Assembly: GCA_919902505.1 (NCBI GenBank)
Contig: CAKKRE010000006.1
Coordinates: forward strand, 62,001-126,000
Reading direction: 5' to 3'
Source: Nitrospiraceae bacterium
GTDB taxonomy: Bacteria > Nitrospirota > Nitrospiria > Nitrospirales > Nitrospiraceae
DNA: 64,000 nucleotides
Shown: positions 8,791-17,124 of the stretch, piece after piece
Numbering within the stretch: the stretch's first letter is position 1
Layout: each line of letters starts with the position of its first letter
Position numbers and translations under genes: made by a program
Notes under the pieces: generated by a model
Database searches by the model: none
Told to the model about the DNA's origin: nothing
Seen by the model: the letters and a program-made list of their open reading frames with translations, nothing else

Positions 8791-10295
8791 CGTCGGGACT
8801 CCGTCACAACGTAGTTGGGCAACAATCGTGCGGGATGATACCACTGCTTGGAGCGAGCCAAACTCGGCAGGCCGGAATCATCCATCGTATTGATCCAACA
8901 TGCCCCTTTCGCGCGAGCTTGGCGACAGAATTCACGAAACACAAACGGCCCCAGCCCCACAATATCCCGATCAGCAATTTCCAGCAATACAGAAAACACC
9001 GAGGGGTTGAGCCACAGGCCCATCGTATAGGCCCGAATACGGCCCCCCACGCGAACCACCGCGCCGGTCAGTCCGAGTTCGGCAGCGTCAGACAATGCCG
9101 TCTCATGCGCGCCGGCGGCATCCTGCAGCAACGCGCTAGCCCAATCATCGGCGCCGGCCCGCTGCTTTTGCTCGCACCATTCATGAAACAGACTGACACA
9201 GGCCGTGGCGTCCCGCGGGGCATAGGGCTCCAGCACCCCGCCCCATTCCCGCACGAACCGATTGCACGCGGCACGCGGGGATTTCAACGACTCGCCGGAC
9301 AAGTCGGACAGAGCTGACGCGTCATAGAGATAGTCGGGCTCTTTCGCCGTCACACGGTAGCCCAGTGCGCGAACCTCATCGACACAGGCCTCCGGAACAT
9401 TCTCGACCCGCGTGACCCGGGAATCGCCGTTCCGCTCACGCATGAAACGAAAGGCCTCGGCCAACGGCTGCGCGAGAGGACCCGCCCCAAGCGGGGGCAG
9501 GGCCATGAACAGGCCATCGGGGCAGTCGGCGAACACACAGAGATGGTCGTGGAGAACGGCCCAGAAATAGGTCACGCGATGCCGCCAGATGTAATGATAG
9601 GCGAAGGCTGCGGCTGCGAGCGGCGTTCCCTGAACCCCGGCGCTGACGGCGAGCGCCGCGTCCATGCGCCCCCGATCCCCGAGCGCGAGGGCCTGCGTCC
9701 TCACCCGCATCCGACCCTGCTGCAGCCGTTCGGTCACGCGTTCGAGCGGCCGCAACACGATCACGTCCTCCTGAAATCGCCCGATGAGCCTGGGATACCG
9801 CACAAGCGTCTCCACCCTGGCATCCTGCTCGATCCATCCGGCAACCTCGTCGGCAGCCTGAGCCACGAGCGGTGAAGACTGGTCCCTCATATACGGACAC
9901 TTCGTGTCCCATCCCAACAGCACCTGCTCATGCCTGGCATCCCACATCAAGGCAAACGGGTAGAGCCGGCAATCGAGGGGACGAGCCTCATAGATGCGAC
10001 ACTGCGAGGTTGCGCAATCGAAGGCCGGACAGACGTACCCGTCCCCATCCGGATTCGGCGCCAGGTCGACTTGTGAACCATCGGGGTTTGGAAACAGTGC
10101 AGGGGGAAGCCCGGCCGCAGTTGCGGTCCCGATTTCATCGGCGGTAAAGAAGGGCCGCAGGAAACTGTCTCGCTCCGGAAACCGGCAACAGACATCGCAA
10201 CGGAGGCAGGCGGAACTCGGCACGATCTGCAGGAGAGCATCACCCCCGGAACGTGAAGGATGTGTCGGGACCATTGGCACGAATGGACTCGTCAT
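8787..10295 (-). CDS. YkgJ-type Cys-cluster domain fused to a GNAT-like (DUF2156-type) domain
   Basis: 502 residues. The N-terminal ~140 residues carry the YkgJ (UPF0153) cysteine pattern: CLRCDVCC near residue 33, CPAFDC, CRIYEARPLDCRLYPF and TKCPY. This is thought to bind a metal or Fe-S cluster. From ~residue 240 onward the sequence resembles the C-terminal acyltransferase half of phosphatidylglycerol lysyltransferases (DUF2156; 'YLYDASALSDLSGESLKSPRAACNRF', then the 'VRVGGRIRAYTMG' strand). The substrate is unknown; that domain class transfers aminoacyl or acyl groups. It overlaps the hybrid kinase by 4 bp and is divergent from the ATP-grasp-like gene. Confidence 0.72.
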   Translation of the reverse strand: MTSPFVPMVPTHPSRSGGDALLQIVPSSACLRCDVCCRFPERDSFLRPFFTADEIGTATAAGLPPALFPNPDGSQVDLAPNPDGDGYVCPAFDCATSQCRIYEARPLDCRLYPFALMWDARHEQVLLGWDTKCPYMRDQSSPLVAQAADEVAGWIEQDARVETLVRYPRLIGRFQEDVIVLRPLERVTERLQQGRMRVRTQALALGDRGRMDAALAVSAGVQGTPLAAAAFAYHYIWRHRVTYFWAVLHDHLCVFADCPDGLFMALPPLGAGPLAQPLAEAFRFMRERNGDSRVTRVENVPEACVDEVRALGYRVTAKEPDYLYDASALSDLSGESLKSPRAACNRFVREWGGVLEPYAPRDATACVSLFHEWCEQKQRAGADDWASALLQDAAGAHETALSDAAELGLTGAVVRVGGRIRAYTMGLWLNPSVFSVLLEIADRDIVGLGPFVFREFCRQARAKGACWINTMDDSGLPSLARSKQWYHPARLLPNYVVTESRR

Positions 10296-10443
10296 GAGCT
10301 GTAGCGCATTGTAGCACTAACAAGTGGAGCGTCCTACTATTCGGAACGTTTCACCTCCGCGTGGCCGCGCTCTCACGGGGCGGGAACGAGTCGCTCTTCG
10401 AACCGCTCCGGCGCTCCGCTGACTTGTACCGGTGTCAGAGGCC

Positions 10444-12036
10444 ATGGTACGATTTGCTTACCTCGAATCCAAACGCGAGTGCGAGGCATGCGACTGCGCT
10501 GCGAGTCTCGAGGATATTGCATTGGCACTGGCACAACATTCACGTGAGCCATTGAACTCCGACGAAGCCCGCCGACGTTGTCTCGCAATTCGTGATGTTC
10601 TCGTTCGCGCCGGGGTCTACGGCCCGGCCGAAACCGGCGACGGCGCGGCAACGACCGACTCCTCAATTCTGACGCCACGGTTCCGCCTGGCGCCAACGCC
10701 CTTTCCCCTCTCCTCCTCGGACATCACGTTTTTCCAGCAACTGGGACAGGACCTTCTCTCCTTCTATCGGGCGCTGAACCGTCTGTATCAAGACAGCACC
10801 CGCGGAACTCAGCCCGCCTGGGTGGCGGCCTATCTCGACCAGGGCAAGCCGGAATCGCTGATCACCTATAGCCGGATGAACCGTTTCCGCACCCTCATTC
10901 CCGGCATCATCCGACCCGACGTGATTCCAACCGCCGATGGGATGGTGATCACAGAACTCGATTCGGTACCGGGGGGGATCGGCCTGACCGGTTGCCTGAC
11001 TCGCGCCTATGATGATCAGTTCACCATCGAGCGCCAGCCCCCCGGTCTGCCGCCTGAGCGTTCTCCTCTGATCGCGGGGCGTGACGGGATGTTACAAGGA
11101 TTCGCCGCCATGCTGCGCGCCCAGCAAGGCGACCAGGAAGGGTGCCTTGCGATTGTCGTCTCCGATGAGGCCAAGGAATACCGGGCAGAGATGGAATGGA
11201 TGGCCCAACGATTGCGTGAGATCGGGTACCAGGCCTTCTGTGTCGAACCCCGGGCAATTCATTTCTCGGAAGAGGGCCTGTTTCTTCAGGAAGCAACCGG
11301 ACCACGGCCGATCGGTTTGCTGTACCGCTTCTTCGAACTGTTCGACTTGAAGAACATCCCCAAGGCTGAACTCGTGATGTATGCCGCCAAGAAGGGGCAG
11401 GTGACCGTGACCCCGCCCTACAAACCCGCGCTGGAAGAAAAGCTGGCGTTCGGTCTGTTTCACCATCCGGAACTGGCTCCGTTCTGGGAACAGACGTTGA
11501 GCCCCGAAACCACCCTGAGCTTGCGGCGATTGCTGCCGAGAACCTGGATCCTCGACCCGCAACCGGTGCCTCCTTCCGCGGTCATCCCGCACCTCACGAT
11601 CAGCGGTCGCGCGGTGTCGGACTTCCGGCGCTTAGCCCAGACCACCCAAAAGGAACGCCAGTTGGTGCTCAAACCATCAGGATTCTCTGAGCTGGCCTGG
11701 GGCAGCCGTGGCGTGTCCATCGGGCACGACCTGCCGCAGGTCGAGTGGGCTACTGCGTTGGAGCAGGCGCTCCAGGCGTTTCCGAGCACGCCCTATGTCC
11801 TTCAGGAATTCCACAAGGGCCGCTTGTTCGAGTTGTCCTATTTCGACGAACGGAGCGACACGGTGGTCCCGATGTCCGGGAGAGTCCGCTTGTCGCCCTA
11901 CTATTTCGTCGTCGGCGACAAGGCCGAACTCGGCGGGATTCTCGCGACCCTCTGCCCTGCCAACAAGAAAATCATCCACGGTATGGTCGACGCGATCATG
12001 GCGCCTTGTGCCATCGCGCCACACCTCGCTTCATAA
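10444..12036 (+). CDS. ATP-grasp-like protein of unknown function
   Basis: About 530 residues from the ATG at 10444; a GTG at 10432 is an alternative, and neither start has an ideally spaced ribosome site. I do not recognise a named family. The second half has features of a carboxylate-amine ligase fold: 'LVLKPSGFSELAWGSRGVSIG' (nucleotide-binding lysine and loop) around residue 405, then 'YVLQEFHKGRLFELSYFDE' and 'RVRLSPYYFV', as in glutathionylspermidine-synthase/ATP-grasp proteins. The middle (ITELDSVPGGIGLTG) also looks like a substrate loop of such enzymes. The short N-terminus contains ECEACDC. It lies between the divergent YkgJ/GNAT-like gene and a downstream glutaredoxin-like gene. 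Confidence 0.6.
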   Translation: MVRFAYLESKRECEACDCAASLEDIALALAQHSREPLNSDEARRRCLAIRDVLVRAGVYGPAETGDGAATTDSSILTPRFRLAPTPFPLSSSDITFFQQLGQDLLSFYRALNRLYQDSTRGTQPAWVAAYLDQGKPESLITYSRMNRFRTLIPGIIRPDVIPTADGMVITELDSVPGGIGLTGCLTRAYDDQFTIERQPPGLPPERSPLIAGRDGMLQGFAAMLRAQQGDQEGCLAIVVSDEAKEYRAEMEWMAQRLREIGYQAFCVEPRAIHFSEEGLFLQEATGPRPIGLLYRFFELFDLKNIPKAELVMYAAKKGQVTVTPPYKPALEEKLAFGLFHHPELAPFWEQTLSPETTLSLRRLLPRTWILDPQPVPPSAVIPHLTISGRAVSDFRRLAQTTQKERQLVLKPSGFSELAWGSRGVSIGHDLPQVEWATALEQALQAFPSTPYVLQEFHKGRLFELSYFDERSDTVVPMSGRVRLSPYYFVVGDKAELGGILATLCPANKKIIHGMVDAIMAPCAIAPHLAS

Positions 12037-12111
12037 GGTGACCCGATGATCGCTGCGGCACAACCGGTTCATGTACAGATGTTTGCTCAACCTTTTTCAT
12101 CATAGGTACTC

Positions 12112-12357
12112 ATGGCCCTGACGCTCTATCATGTCCAATGGTGCCCGGATTGTGCAGTCGTTCGGGACCGTCTGGACGAACTGAAACTCTCTTACGAAGA
12201 CGTGGTGGTTCCGGACTTTCGTCCGATGCGCACACAAGTCTTCGAGGTGTCGGGCCAATATTATGTCCCGGTCCTGCAAGACGGAGACACCGTCCTGACG
12301 GAAACCCACGACATTCTTGCTCACCTGCACACACAGTACAACAAGGCACGCCCGTGA
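12112..12357 (+). CDS. Glutaredoxin-like / GST N-terminal-like thiol protein
   Basis: 81 residues with a thioredoxin fold: beta strand ALTLYHVQWCPDC with a CPDC active-site motif at about residues 11-14, a cis-proline segment YYVPVLQDGD, and a final helix 'THDILAHLHTQY'. It is likely a dithiol glutaredoxin-like reductase. It starts 75 bp after the ATP-grasp-like gene on the same strand and may share its transcript. Confidence 0.8.
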   Translation: MALTLYHVQWCPDCAVVRDRLDELKLSYEDVVVPDFRPMRTQVFEVSGQYYVPVLQDGDTVLTETHDILAHLHTQYNKARP

Positions 12358-12526
12358 GGACCTCGCTCGGATCTGCCGCACGAGCGCCGATCGCAGACGG
12401 GCCCCGATCCCTCGGACAGGCGCCGGCCTGCGCGGCTCGACCACTTAGCAAGTTTTTGACAAACAGTTGTCGCCCGTGTGCTTCTCAGAGCCGGCTGCGA
12501 TCACATATTTCCATACGCATCACCTA

Positions 12527-12649
12527 CAGGCCGTTCAAAAAGGCCGCCCAGCAAGGCCGCAGCGAGCGAAACGGCGAATCGTACTCGTGCCGTACGGTGA
12601 GCCGCTGAGCGATGCGAGAACGCCGCTGGCGGACTTTTTCAACAGCTTG
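12527..12649. repeat. 123-bp inverted-repeat element, copy A
   Basis: This 123-bp segment is closely similar to 16988-17110 over its whole length, including the shared block AATCGTACTCGTGCCGTAC. Its ends are inverted repeats: CAGGCCGTTCAAAAAGGCCG on the left against the complement of CGGACTTTTTCAACAGCTTG on the right. It carries no gene; short frames through it are chance. It ends 17 bp before the GTG start of kamA. A 5-A run in the left arm is matched by a 5-T run in the right arm, where copy B has AGAAA and TTTCT, so the arms have changed together. Confidence 0.88.
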
Positions 12650-12666
12650 TTAGAAAGGATAGAGAC

Positions 12667-13800
12667 GTGGAGGACTGGAGACGCATCCTGGCTCAGAGCA
12701 TAGTCAAGCCGAAGGATTTGGCGGATCGGCTCGGTGTCGATCCGAAGGAAATCGAGGACATCGTGGGGGACTACCCCATGCGGATTACGCCGACCGTGCT
12801 GGCCACCATCAAGGAAAAGGGCGATGCGATCTGGAAGCAGGTCGTGCCCGATCGCGCGGAAATGGCCGATGCGGATGCGGAAGACGATCCGCTCGAAGAA
12901 GACCTGATGAGTCCCGTGCCCCACCTGGTTCACCGGTATCCCGACCGCGCGCTGCTCATGGTGACGAACCAGTGCCCGATTTATTGCCGGTTTTGCACGC
13001 GCAAACGGTTGGTCGGCAAGCCAGGCTTCCTCAAGAAAGGGGAGCTGGACCGAGCGATCGCCTATCTGCGCGACCACCAGGAAGTGCGGGATGTGATTTT
13101 GTCAGGGGGCGACCCGCTCCTGCTGCCCGATCACCTGCTGGAACGGATCCTCAAATCCCTTCGGACGATTCCCCATTTGGAACTGATCCGGATCGGCACA
13201 CGCGTACCGGGCAGCCTGCCGGAGCGCATCACACCGAAGCTCTGCGACATCATCAAGAAATATCATCCGTTCTATATGAACCTGCACTTCAACCACCCGG
13301 ACGAACTGACACCGGAGGTGAAACGCGCCTGCGGGATGCTGGCCGATGCCGGGGTTCCCCTCGGTGCACAGACTGTGTTACTGAAGGGGGTCAACGACGA
13401 CCCTGAGATCATGAAACGTCTGATGCATCAATTGTTACTGGCACGCGTGAAGCCCTATTACCTGTATCAAGCCGACCTGACGAAGGGGACGAATCATTTC
13501 CGGACGTCGGTGGAAACCGGCCTCAAGATCATCAAGTCCCTGCAGGGCCACACCAGCGGCATGGGCGTCCCCCACTTTGTCATCGATGCTCCCGGCGGCG
13601 GCGGCAAAATTCCACTGCTGCCCGCGGACTACCTGGTCAACCTGGACGAAGACAGCGCCGTGTTGAGAAATTACGAAAACAGGACCTTCCACTACCCCCA
13701 GCCCGGCTCCGCTCCAGGACGTGAACTGCCGATGGTCGGCGCCCATCCCTCCTGGGCCTCCACAGGAAACGGTTGCGACGGAGGGGGAGAACACCTGTGA
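12667..13800 (+). CDS. kamA: KamA-family radical SAM protein (lysine 2,3-aminomutase type)
   Basis: 377 residues. The radical SAM cluster motif CPIYCRFC (followed by TRKR) lies near residue 104, the SAM-binding ILSGGDPL follows, and the PLP lysine lies in DAPGGGGK near residue 315. The family interconverts L-lysine and beta-lysine; close relatives (EpmB/YjeK) modify elongation factor P. No epmA or efp gene is seen here, so the exact substrate is open. The GTG start at 12667 has a GAAAGGA ribosome site. The 123-bp repeat copy A ends 17 bp upstream. The stop overlaps the start of the next gene. Confidence 0.88.
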   Translation: MEDWRRILAQSIVKPKDLADRLGVDPKEIEDIVGDYPMRITPTVLATIKEKGDAIWKQVVPDRAEMADADAEDDPLEEDLMSPVPHLVHRYPDRALLMVTNQCPIYCRFCTRKRLVGKPGFLKKGELDRAIAYLRDHQEVRDVILSGGDPLLLPDHLLERILKSLRTIPHLELIRIGTRVPGSLPERITPKLCDIIKKYHPFYMNLHFNHPDELTPEVKRACGMLADAGVPLGAQTVLLKGVNDDPEIMKRLMHQLLLARVKPYYLYQADLTKGTNHFRTSVETGLKIIKSLQGHTSGMGVPHFVIDAPGGGGKIPLLPADYLVNLDEDSAVLRNYENRTFHYPQPGSAPGRELPMVGAHPSWASTGNGCDGGGEHL

Positions 13801-14948
13801 CCCGTGCTGCTTCTTCAAAAGGGATTCTGCCGTACCAGCACATCACGCAGCTGATTGCCCGTGGCTCCATCACATCGGACCATGCGATCGAGGACCGGCA
13901 AATCCAGCCGGCCAGTCTGGACTTGCGGCTCGGAAAGAAAGCGTACCGGCTGATCAGCAGCTTCCTGCCGGAGTTGTCGGCCATCAGCACCCGCCTCAAT
14001 GTGCTCGACTTTTATCAGTCCGACCTCGTGATGTATGAGATGGACCTCACGCAGGGCGCCATCCTCGAAAAGGGCCATGTGTATCTGGTTCCGCTCCTCG
14101 AACAACTGGACCTGCCGGCCACGCTCCGTGCCCGCGCCAATCCCAAAAGCACCACCGGACGGCTGGATGTCTTCACCCGCGTCGTCACCGACCTGAATGC
14201 CGGCTTCGATGAAATCCGGGCCGGCTACCGGGGCCCGCTCTATCTGGAAGTGGTGCCACGCTCCTTCGCCATCAAGGTGCGCACGGGTGACTCTCTGAAT
14301 CAGATTCGTTTCGTGCGCGGCGATGCCACGGTCTCCGACAGCGCCCTGCAGAAGCTGCATGGGACCGATCCGCTGCTCTTTCGTAATGCCTCACCTCCGA
14401 AGCCGCTGCCGCAGAAGGAGTTCCGCACGGAGCGCGGCCTCTTCTTGCGGATCGACCTCACCGGAAGTGCGCGGGAAGATGCGGTCATCGGCTACCGGGC
14501 CAAGAAGAACAGCCATGTCATCGATCTGGCCAAAATCGGACATTATGCGGCCCTGGACTTCTGGGAACCGCTGAAACGGCACCGGCAGGACAGCCTCCTC
14601 CTGGAACCGGAGGAGTTTTATATCCTGGCGTCGAAAGAACGCATTCGGGTCCCACCTGGGTATGCCGCCGAAATGGTCGCCTACGAAGCGGCCTGCGGTG
14701 AACTGCGCACCCACTATGCCGGCTTCTTCGACCCGGGCTTCGGGTACGGAGACGGCAAGATGCGGGGCACCCAGGTCGTCCTGGAAGTCCGCCCGCACGA
14801 TGTGCCGTTCCTCATTCATGACGGGCAAACCTTCTTCAAAGTAGTGTATGATCGAATGCTCACGGTGCCGACACAGGTATATGGAACGGCACTCGGCTCG
14901 TCATATCAACGACAAGCCCTCACCCTCAGCAAGCATTTTAAGGCCTAG
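13797..14948 (+). CDS. dCTP deaminase-family protein (long, two-domain form)
   Basis: 383 residues from the GTG at 13797, which overlaps the kamA stop as GTGA and follows a purine-rich GGAGGGGGAG site. It resembles the long bacterial '2'-deoxycytidine 5'-triphosphate deaminase' form: QIQPASLDLRLG near the N-terminus, RANPKSTTGRLDVFTR in place of the classical dCTP deaminase loop, and a second related half (RVPPGYAAEMVAYEAACGELRTHYAGFFDPGFGYG) containing a duplicated core. Expected role is dUTP/dCTP pool control. The altered loop means the activity should not be taken for granted. Confidence 0.78.
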   Translation: MTRAASSKGILPYQHITQLIARGSITSDHAIEDRQIQPASLDLRLGKKAYRLISSFLPELSAISTRLNVLDFYQSDLVMYEMDLTQGAILEKGHVYLVPLLEQLDLPATLRARANPKSTTGRLDVFTRVVTDLNAGFDEIRAGYRGPLYLEVVPRSFAIKVRTGDSLNQIRFVRGDATVSDSALQKLHGTDPLLFRNASPPKPLPQKEFRTERGLFLRIDLTGSAREDAVIGYRAKKNSHVIDLAKIGHYAALDFWEPLKRHRQDSLLLEPEEFYILASKERIRVPPGYAAEMVAYEAACGELRTHYAGFFDPGFGYGDGKMRGTQVVLEVRPHDVPFLIHDGQTFFKVVYDRMLTVPTQVYGTALGSSYQRQALTLSKHFKA

Positions 14949-14950
14949 AC

Positions 14951-15358
14951 ATGGCACCACCCAGCGACCTTCCAGATCCTTCGACCCGTCCGTCCAGGCC
15001 CCCGTTGCACCGCCCGGACGACGAAAGCAATGTAGACCGCCAGACGCATGTCGTCGGGATGATGGTCGGCACGGCCTTGATGTTCATCGGCTTTCTGGAC
15101 GTGTTCCTCTCCATCAGCGGTGGATTCGAGATCAACGTCGTGCCCCTGCTGATCTACTTCAGCGGCATCGCGGTCTGGGCCAATGCCGTGGTCGAAAATC
15201 CGACCATCCGTTACTCCTTGATGGCGGGATCGGTTCTGATCAGCCTGGCATTTTTTCACTATGGCGAAGTGTTGTTCTGGCATAAGCAGGTGGTGTTCTG
15301 GTCCACCGTCGTCGTGGTCATGTATTTCATGTTCAACGAGCCGAAACAGGCAACCTGA
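14951..15358 (+). CDS. Small four-helix membrane protein
   Basis: 135 residues. A ~30-residue polar N-terminus is followed by four hydrophobic segments (roughly residues 35-55, 62-80, 88-105 and 110-128). No recognised family. It starts 2 bp after the dCTP-deaminase-like stop, so it is probably in the kamA operon. Confidence 0.65.
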   Translation: MAPPSDLPDPSTRPSRPPLHRPDDESNVDRQTHVVGMMVGTALMFIGFLDVFLSISGGFEINVVPLLIYFSGIAVWANAVVENPTIRYSLMAGSVLISLAFFHYGEVLFWHKQVVFWSTVVVVMYFMFNEPKQAT

Positions 15359-15423
15359 AGCACTCCGTGCCCTGCCCATTCTGAGATCGGGCCGGTGAAT
15401 TCATCGCTCCTCCTCCCGCGCCG

Positions 15424-16152
15424 ATGACCATTGCCGTCATCATCCCGGTGTTCAATGAAGCCTGCGGTATCGGGCAGACGCTCTCACACACAGCTACGCT
15501 CGGATTCGACGAGCTCATCATCGTGGACGGCGGCAGTTCGGATCGGACCTGCGCCATCGTCGAGGCGTTTGAAGACCGACTTCGAACCGGGTCCGACTCA
15601 AGGCCCGCACCAGCCTCGCCGGCTATCCGTCTTCTGAAGGCGGCCGCGGGACGTGCGCGCCAGCTCAACACCGGTGCAGCCGGCAGCCGCTGCGAGGTGC
15701 TCCTGTTCCTTCACGCCGATACGTACCTCCCCACCAACGCCCGACAGGCCATCTCCACCGCGCTGTCCGACGAGGCTTGCGTCGGCGGACGCTTCGACGT
15801 CCGCTTCGACTCCCCACGTCCGATAGCCCGCCTCGTCGGACACATGATGAATCTGCGTTCCCGCTGGAGCGGCATTGCCACAGGCGACCAAGCCCTCTTC
15901 GTCCGACGGGATGTCTTCGAGCGGATCGGACGGTTTGCAGAGATTCCGCTGATGGAAGACATCGAGTTCTCCCGTCGCCTCAAACGAGCAGGACGCCTCG
16001 CCCCATTGCGTCATCAGGTCGTCACCGCCTTCCGTCGATGGGAACGGAACGGCCCCGTCCGCACAATTCTATTGATGTGGACCCTCCGCTTCCTGTACTG
16101 GATCGGAGTCAGCCCCTCTCGACTTCAACATTTTTATAGCATTGTGAGATAA
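15424..16152 (+). CDS. Family 2 glycosyltransferase, TIGR04283-type
   Basis: 242 residues. The GT-A start IAVIIPVFNEACGIGQTL, DELIIVDGGSSDRT and the DxD-like LFLHADTYLP are clear, followed by GGRFDVRFDS and a QALFVRRDVFERIG segment. It pairs with the DUF2064 protein that follows by 4 bp. This pair is commonly named TIGR04283/TIGR04282 and has been linked by annotation to arsenosugar biosynthesis, but no arsenic genes are visible here. It is cytosolic, possibly membrane-associated at the C-terminus (WTLRFLYWIG). Confidence 0.85.
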   Translation: MTIAVIIPVFNEACGIGQTLSHTATLGFDELIIVDGGSSDRTCAIVEAFEDRLRTGSDSRPAPASPAIRLLKAAAGRARQLNTGAAGSRCEVLLFLHADTYLPTNARQAISTALSDEACVGGRFDVRFDSPRPIARLVGHMMNLRSRWSGIATGDQALFVRRDVFERIGRFAEIPLMEDIEFSRRLKRAGRLAPLRHQVVTAFRRWERNGPVRTILLMWTLRFLYWIGVSPSRLQHFYSIVR

Positions 16153-16156
16153 ATCC

Positions 16157-16909
16157 ATGAGTGCTCTCCCGTCGGACCGCAAACAGCCCGCATCGGCCGC
16201 CCTGGTGCTCTTCGCTAAAGCTCCGATCCCGGGACAGGTCAAAACACGCCTCTGCCCGGGCCTGACCGAAGACGAAGCCGCCACACTTCACGGCAGCTTC
16301 GTCCTCGACACCCTCGAACGCACGAAAGCGGCGGTGCATCAGTTCAAGCTTCCTGTCGATCGTTTTCTGGCCTGTGCCCCCTCAAGCACCCATGTCTTTT
16401 TCAGAATCATGGAAGCGCGCCACGGCGTCACGCTCCTCGATCAACAAGGCGACAACCTCGGGGACAGGATGGCGCAGGCGTTCAGCACGCTCTTTGCCCG
16501 TGGGTATCGGCACGTTTTCCTGGTGGGAACCGACGTACCGTCTCTGCCGCTGACACATTATCGCGATGCCGTGCAGTCACTTGTCCGGCACGACCTGATC
16601 CTCGGTCCGGCGAAAGACGGCGGCTACTACCTGATCGGCATGACGGCGCCACACCCCGACCTGTTCTCGGATATTCCCTGGTCGACGGACCAGGTCACGG
16701 GACTCACACAGCAGAAAGCTGCGGCGGCGGGATTGAAGACCGCCCTGCTCCCCGCCTGGAGCGACGTGGACACCCTCGACGATCTTCACGCCTTGATCGA
16801 TGATTGCGCAGCGGACAAACAACGCCCCAAACAGGAACGAGTGTATTCGCAACGAACGGCCGGTACGCTGGAGTTGCTCGCGAAACGCCTGCGCACGCGT
16901 GAGGCCTAA
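16157..16909 (+). CDS. DUF2064 / TIGR04282-type glycosyltransferase-like protein
   Basis: 250 residues. Nucleotidyl/glycosyl-transferase start LVLFAKAPIPGQVKTRL, then GDNLGDRMAQAF, the metal-binding LVGTDVPSLP and GPAKDGGYYLIGM, all marks of DUF2064. It functions as the partner of the preceding glycosyltransferase by family association. The downstream stretch to the SDR gene holds an 18-bp palindrome and repeat copy B. Confidence 0.86.
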   Translation: MSALPSDRKQPASAALVLFAKAPIPGQVKTRLCPGLTEDEAATLHGSFVLDTLERTKAAVHQFKLPVDRFLACAPSSTHVFFRIMEARHGVTLLDQQGDNLGDRMAQAFSTLFARGYRHVFLVGTDVPSLPLTHYRDAVQSLVRHDLILGPAKDGGYYLIGMTAPHPDLFSDIPWSTDQVTGLTQQKAAAAGLKTALLPAWSDVDTLDDLHALIDDCAADKQRPKQERVYSQRTAGTLELLAKRLRTREA

Positions 16910-16927
16910 TAGTTTGTCGACAAACTA
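16910..16927. promoter_or_regulatory. 18-bp perfect palindrome
   Basis: TAGTTTGTCGACAAACTA reads the same on both strands (9+9). It starts at the base after the DUF2064 stop codon and lies 60 bp before repeat copy B. It could be a protein-binding operator or a weak transcription end; there is no T-run. Confidence 0.5.
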
Positions 16928-16987
16928 AATGACGACCCCGGAAATGGAGTTGTGCCCCTCATGCACAGACAGAGCCGGAATACCCCG

Positions 16988-17110
16988 CAGGCTGTTCAGA
17001 AAGGCCGTCCAGCAAGGCCGCAGCAAGCGAAGAGGCGAATCGTACTCGTGCCGTACGGTGAGCCTCGGCGCGATGCGAGAACGCCGCTGGCGGACTTTCT
17101 CAACAGCCTG
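16988..17110. repeat. 123-bp inverted-repeat element, copy B
   Basis: Same length as copy A (12527-12649) and largely identical in its centre. Terminal inverted repeats: CAGGCTGTTCAGAAAGGCCG on the left and the complement of CGGACTTTCTCAACAGCCTG on the right, nearly perfect. It lacks any coding capacity and ends 14 bp before the ATG of the SDR gene, so it forms most of that gene's 5' region. It is MITE- or REP-like in organisation. No clear target duplication was seen. Confidence 0.88.
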
Positions 17111-17124
17111 CTCACGGAGTCCCT

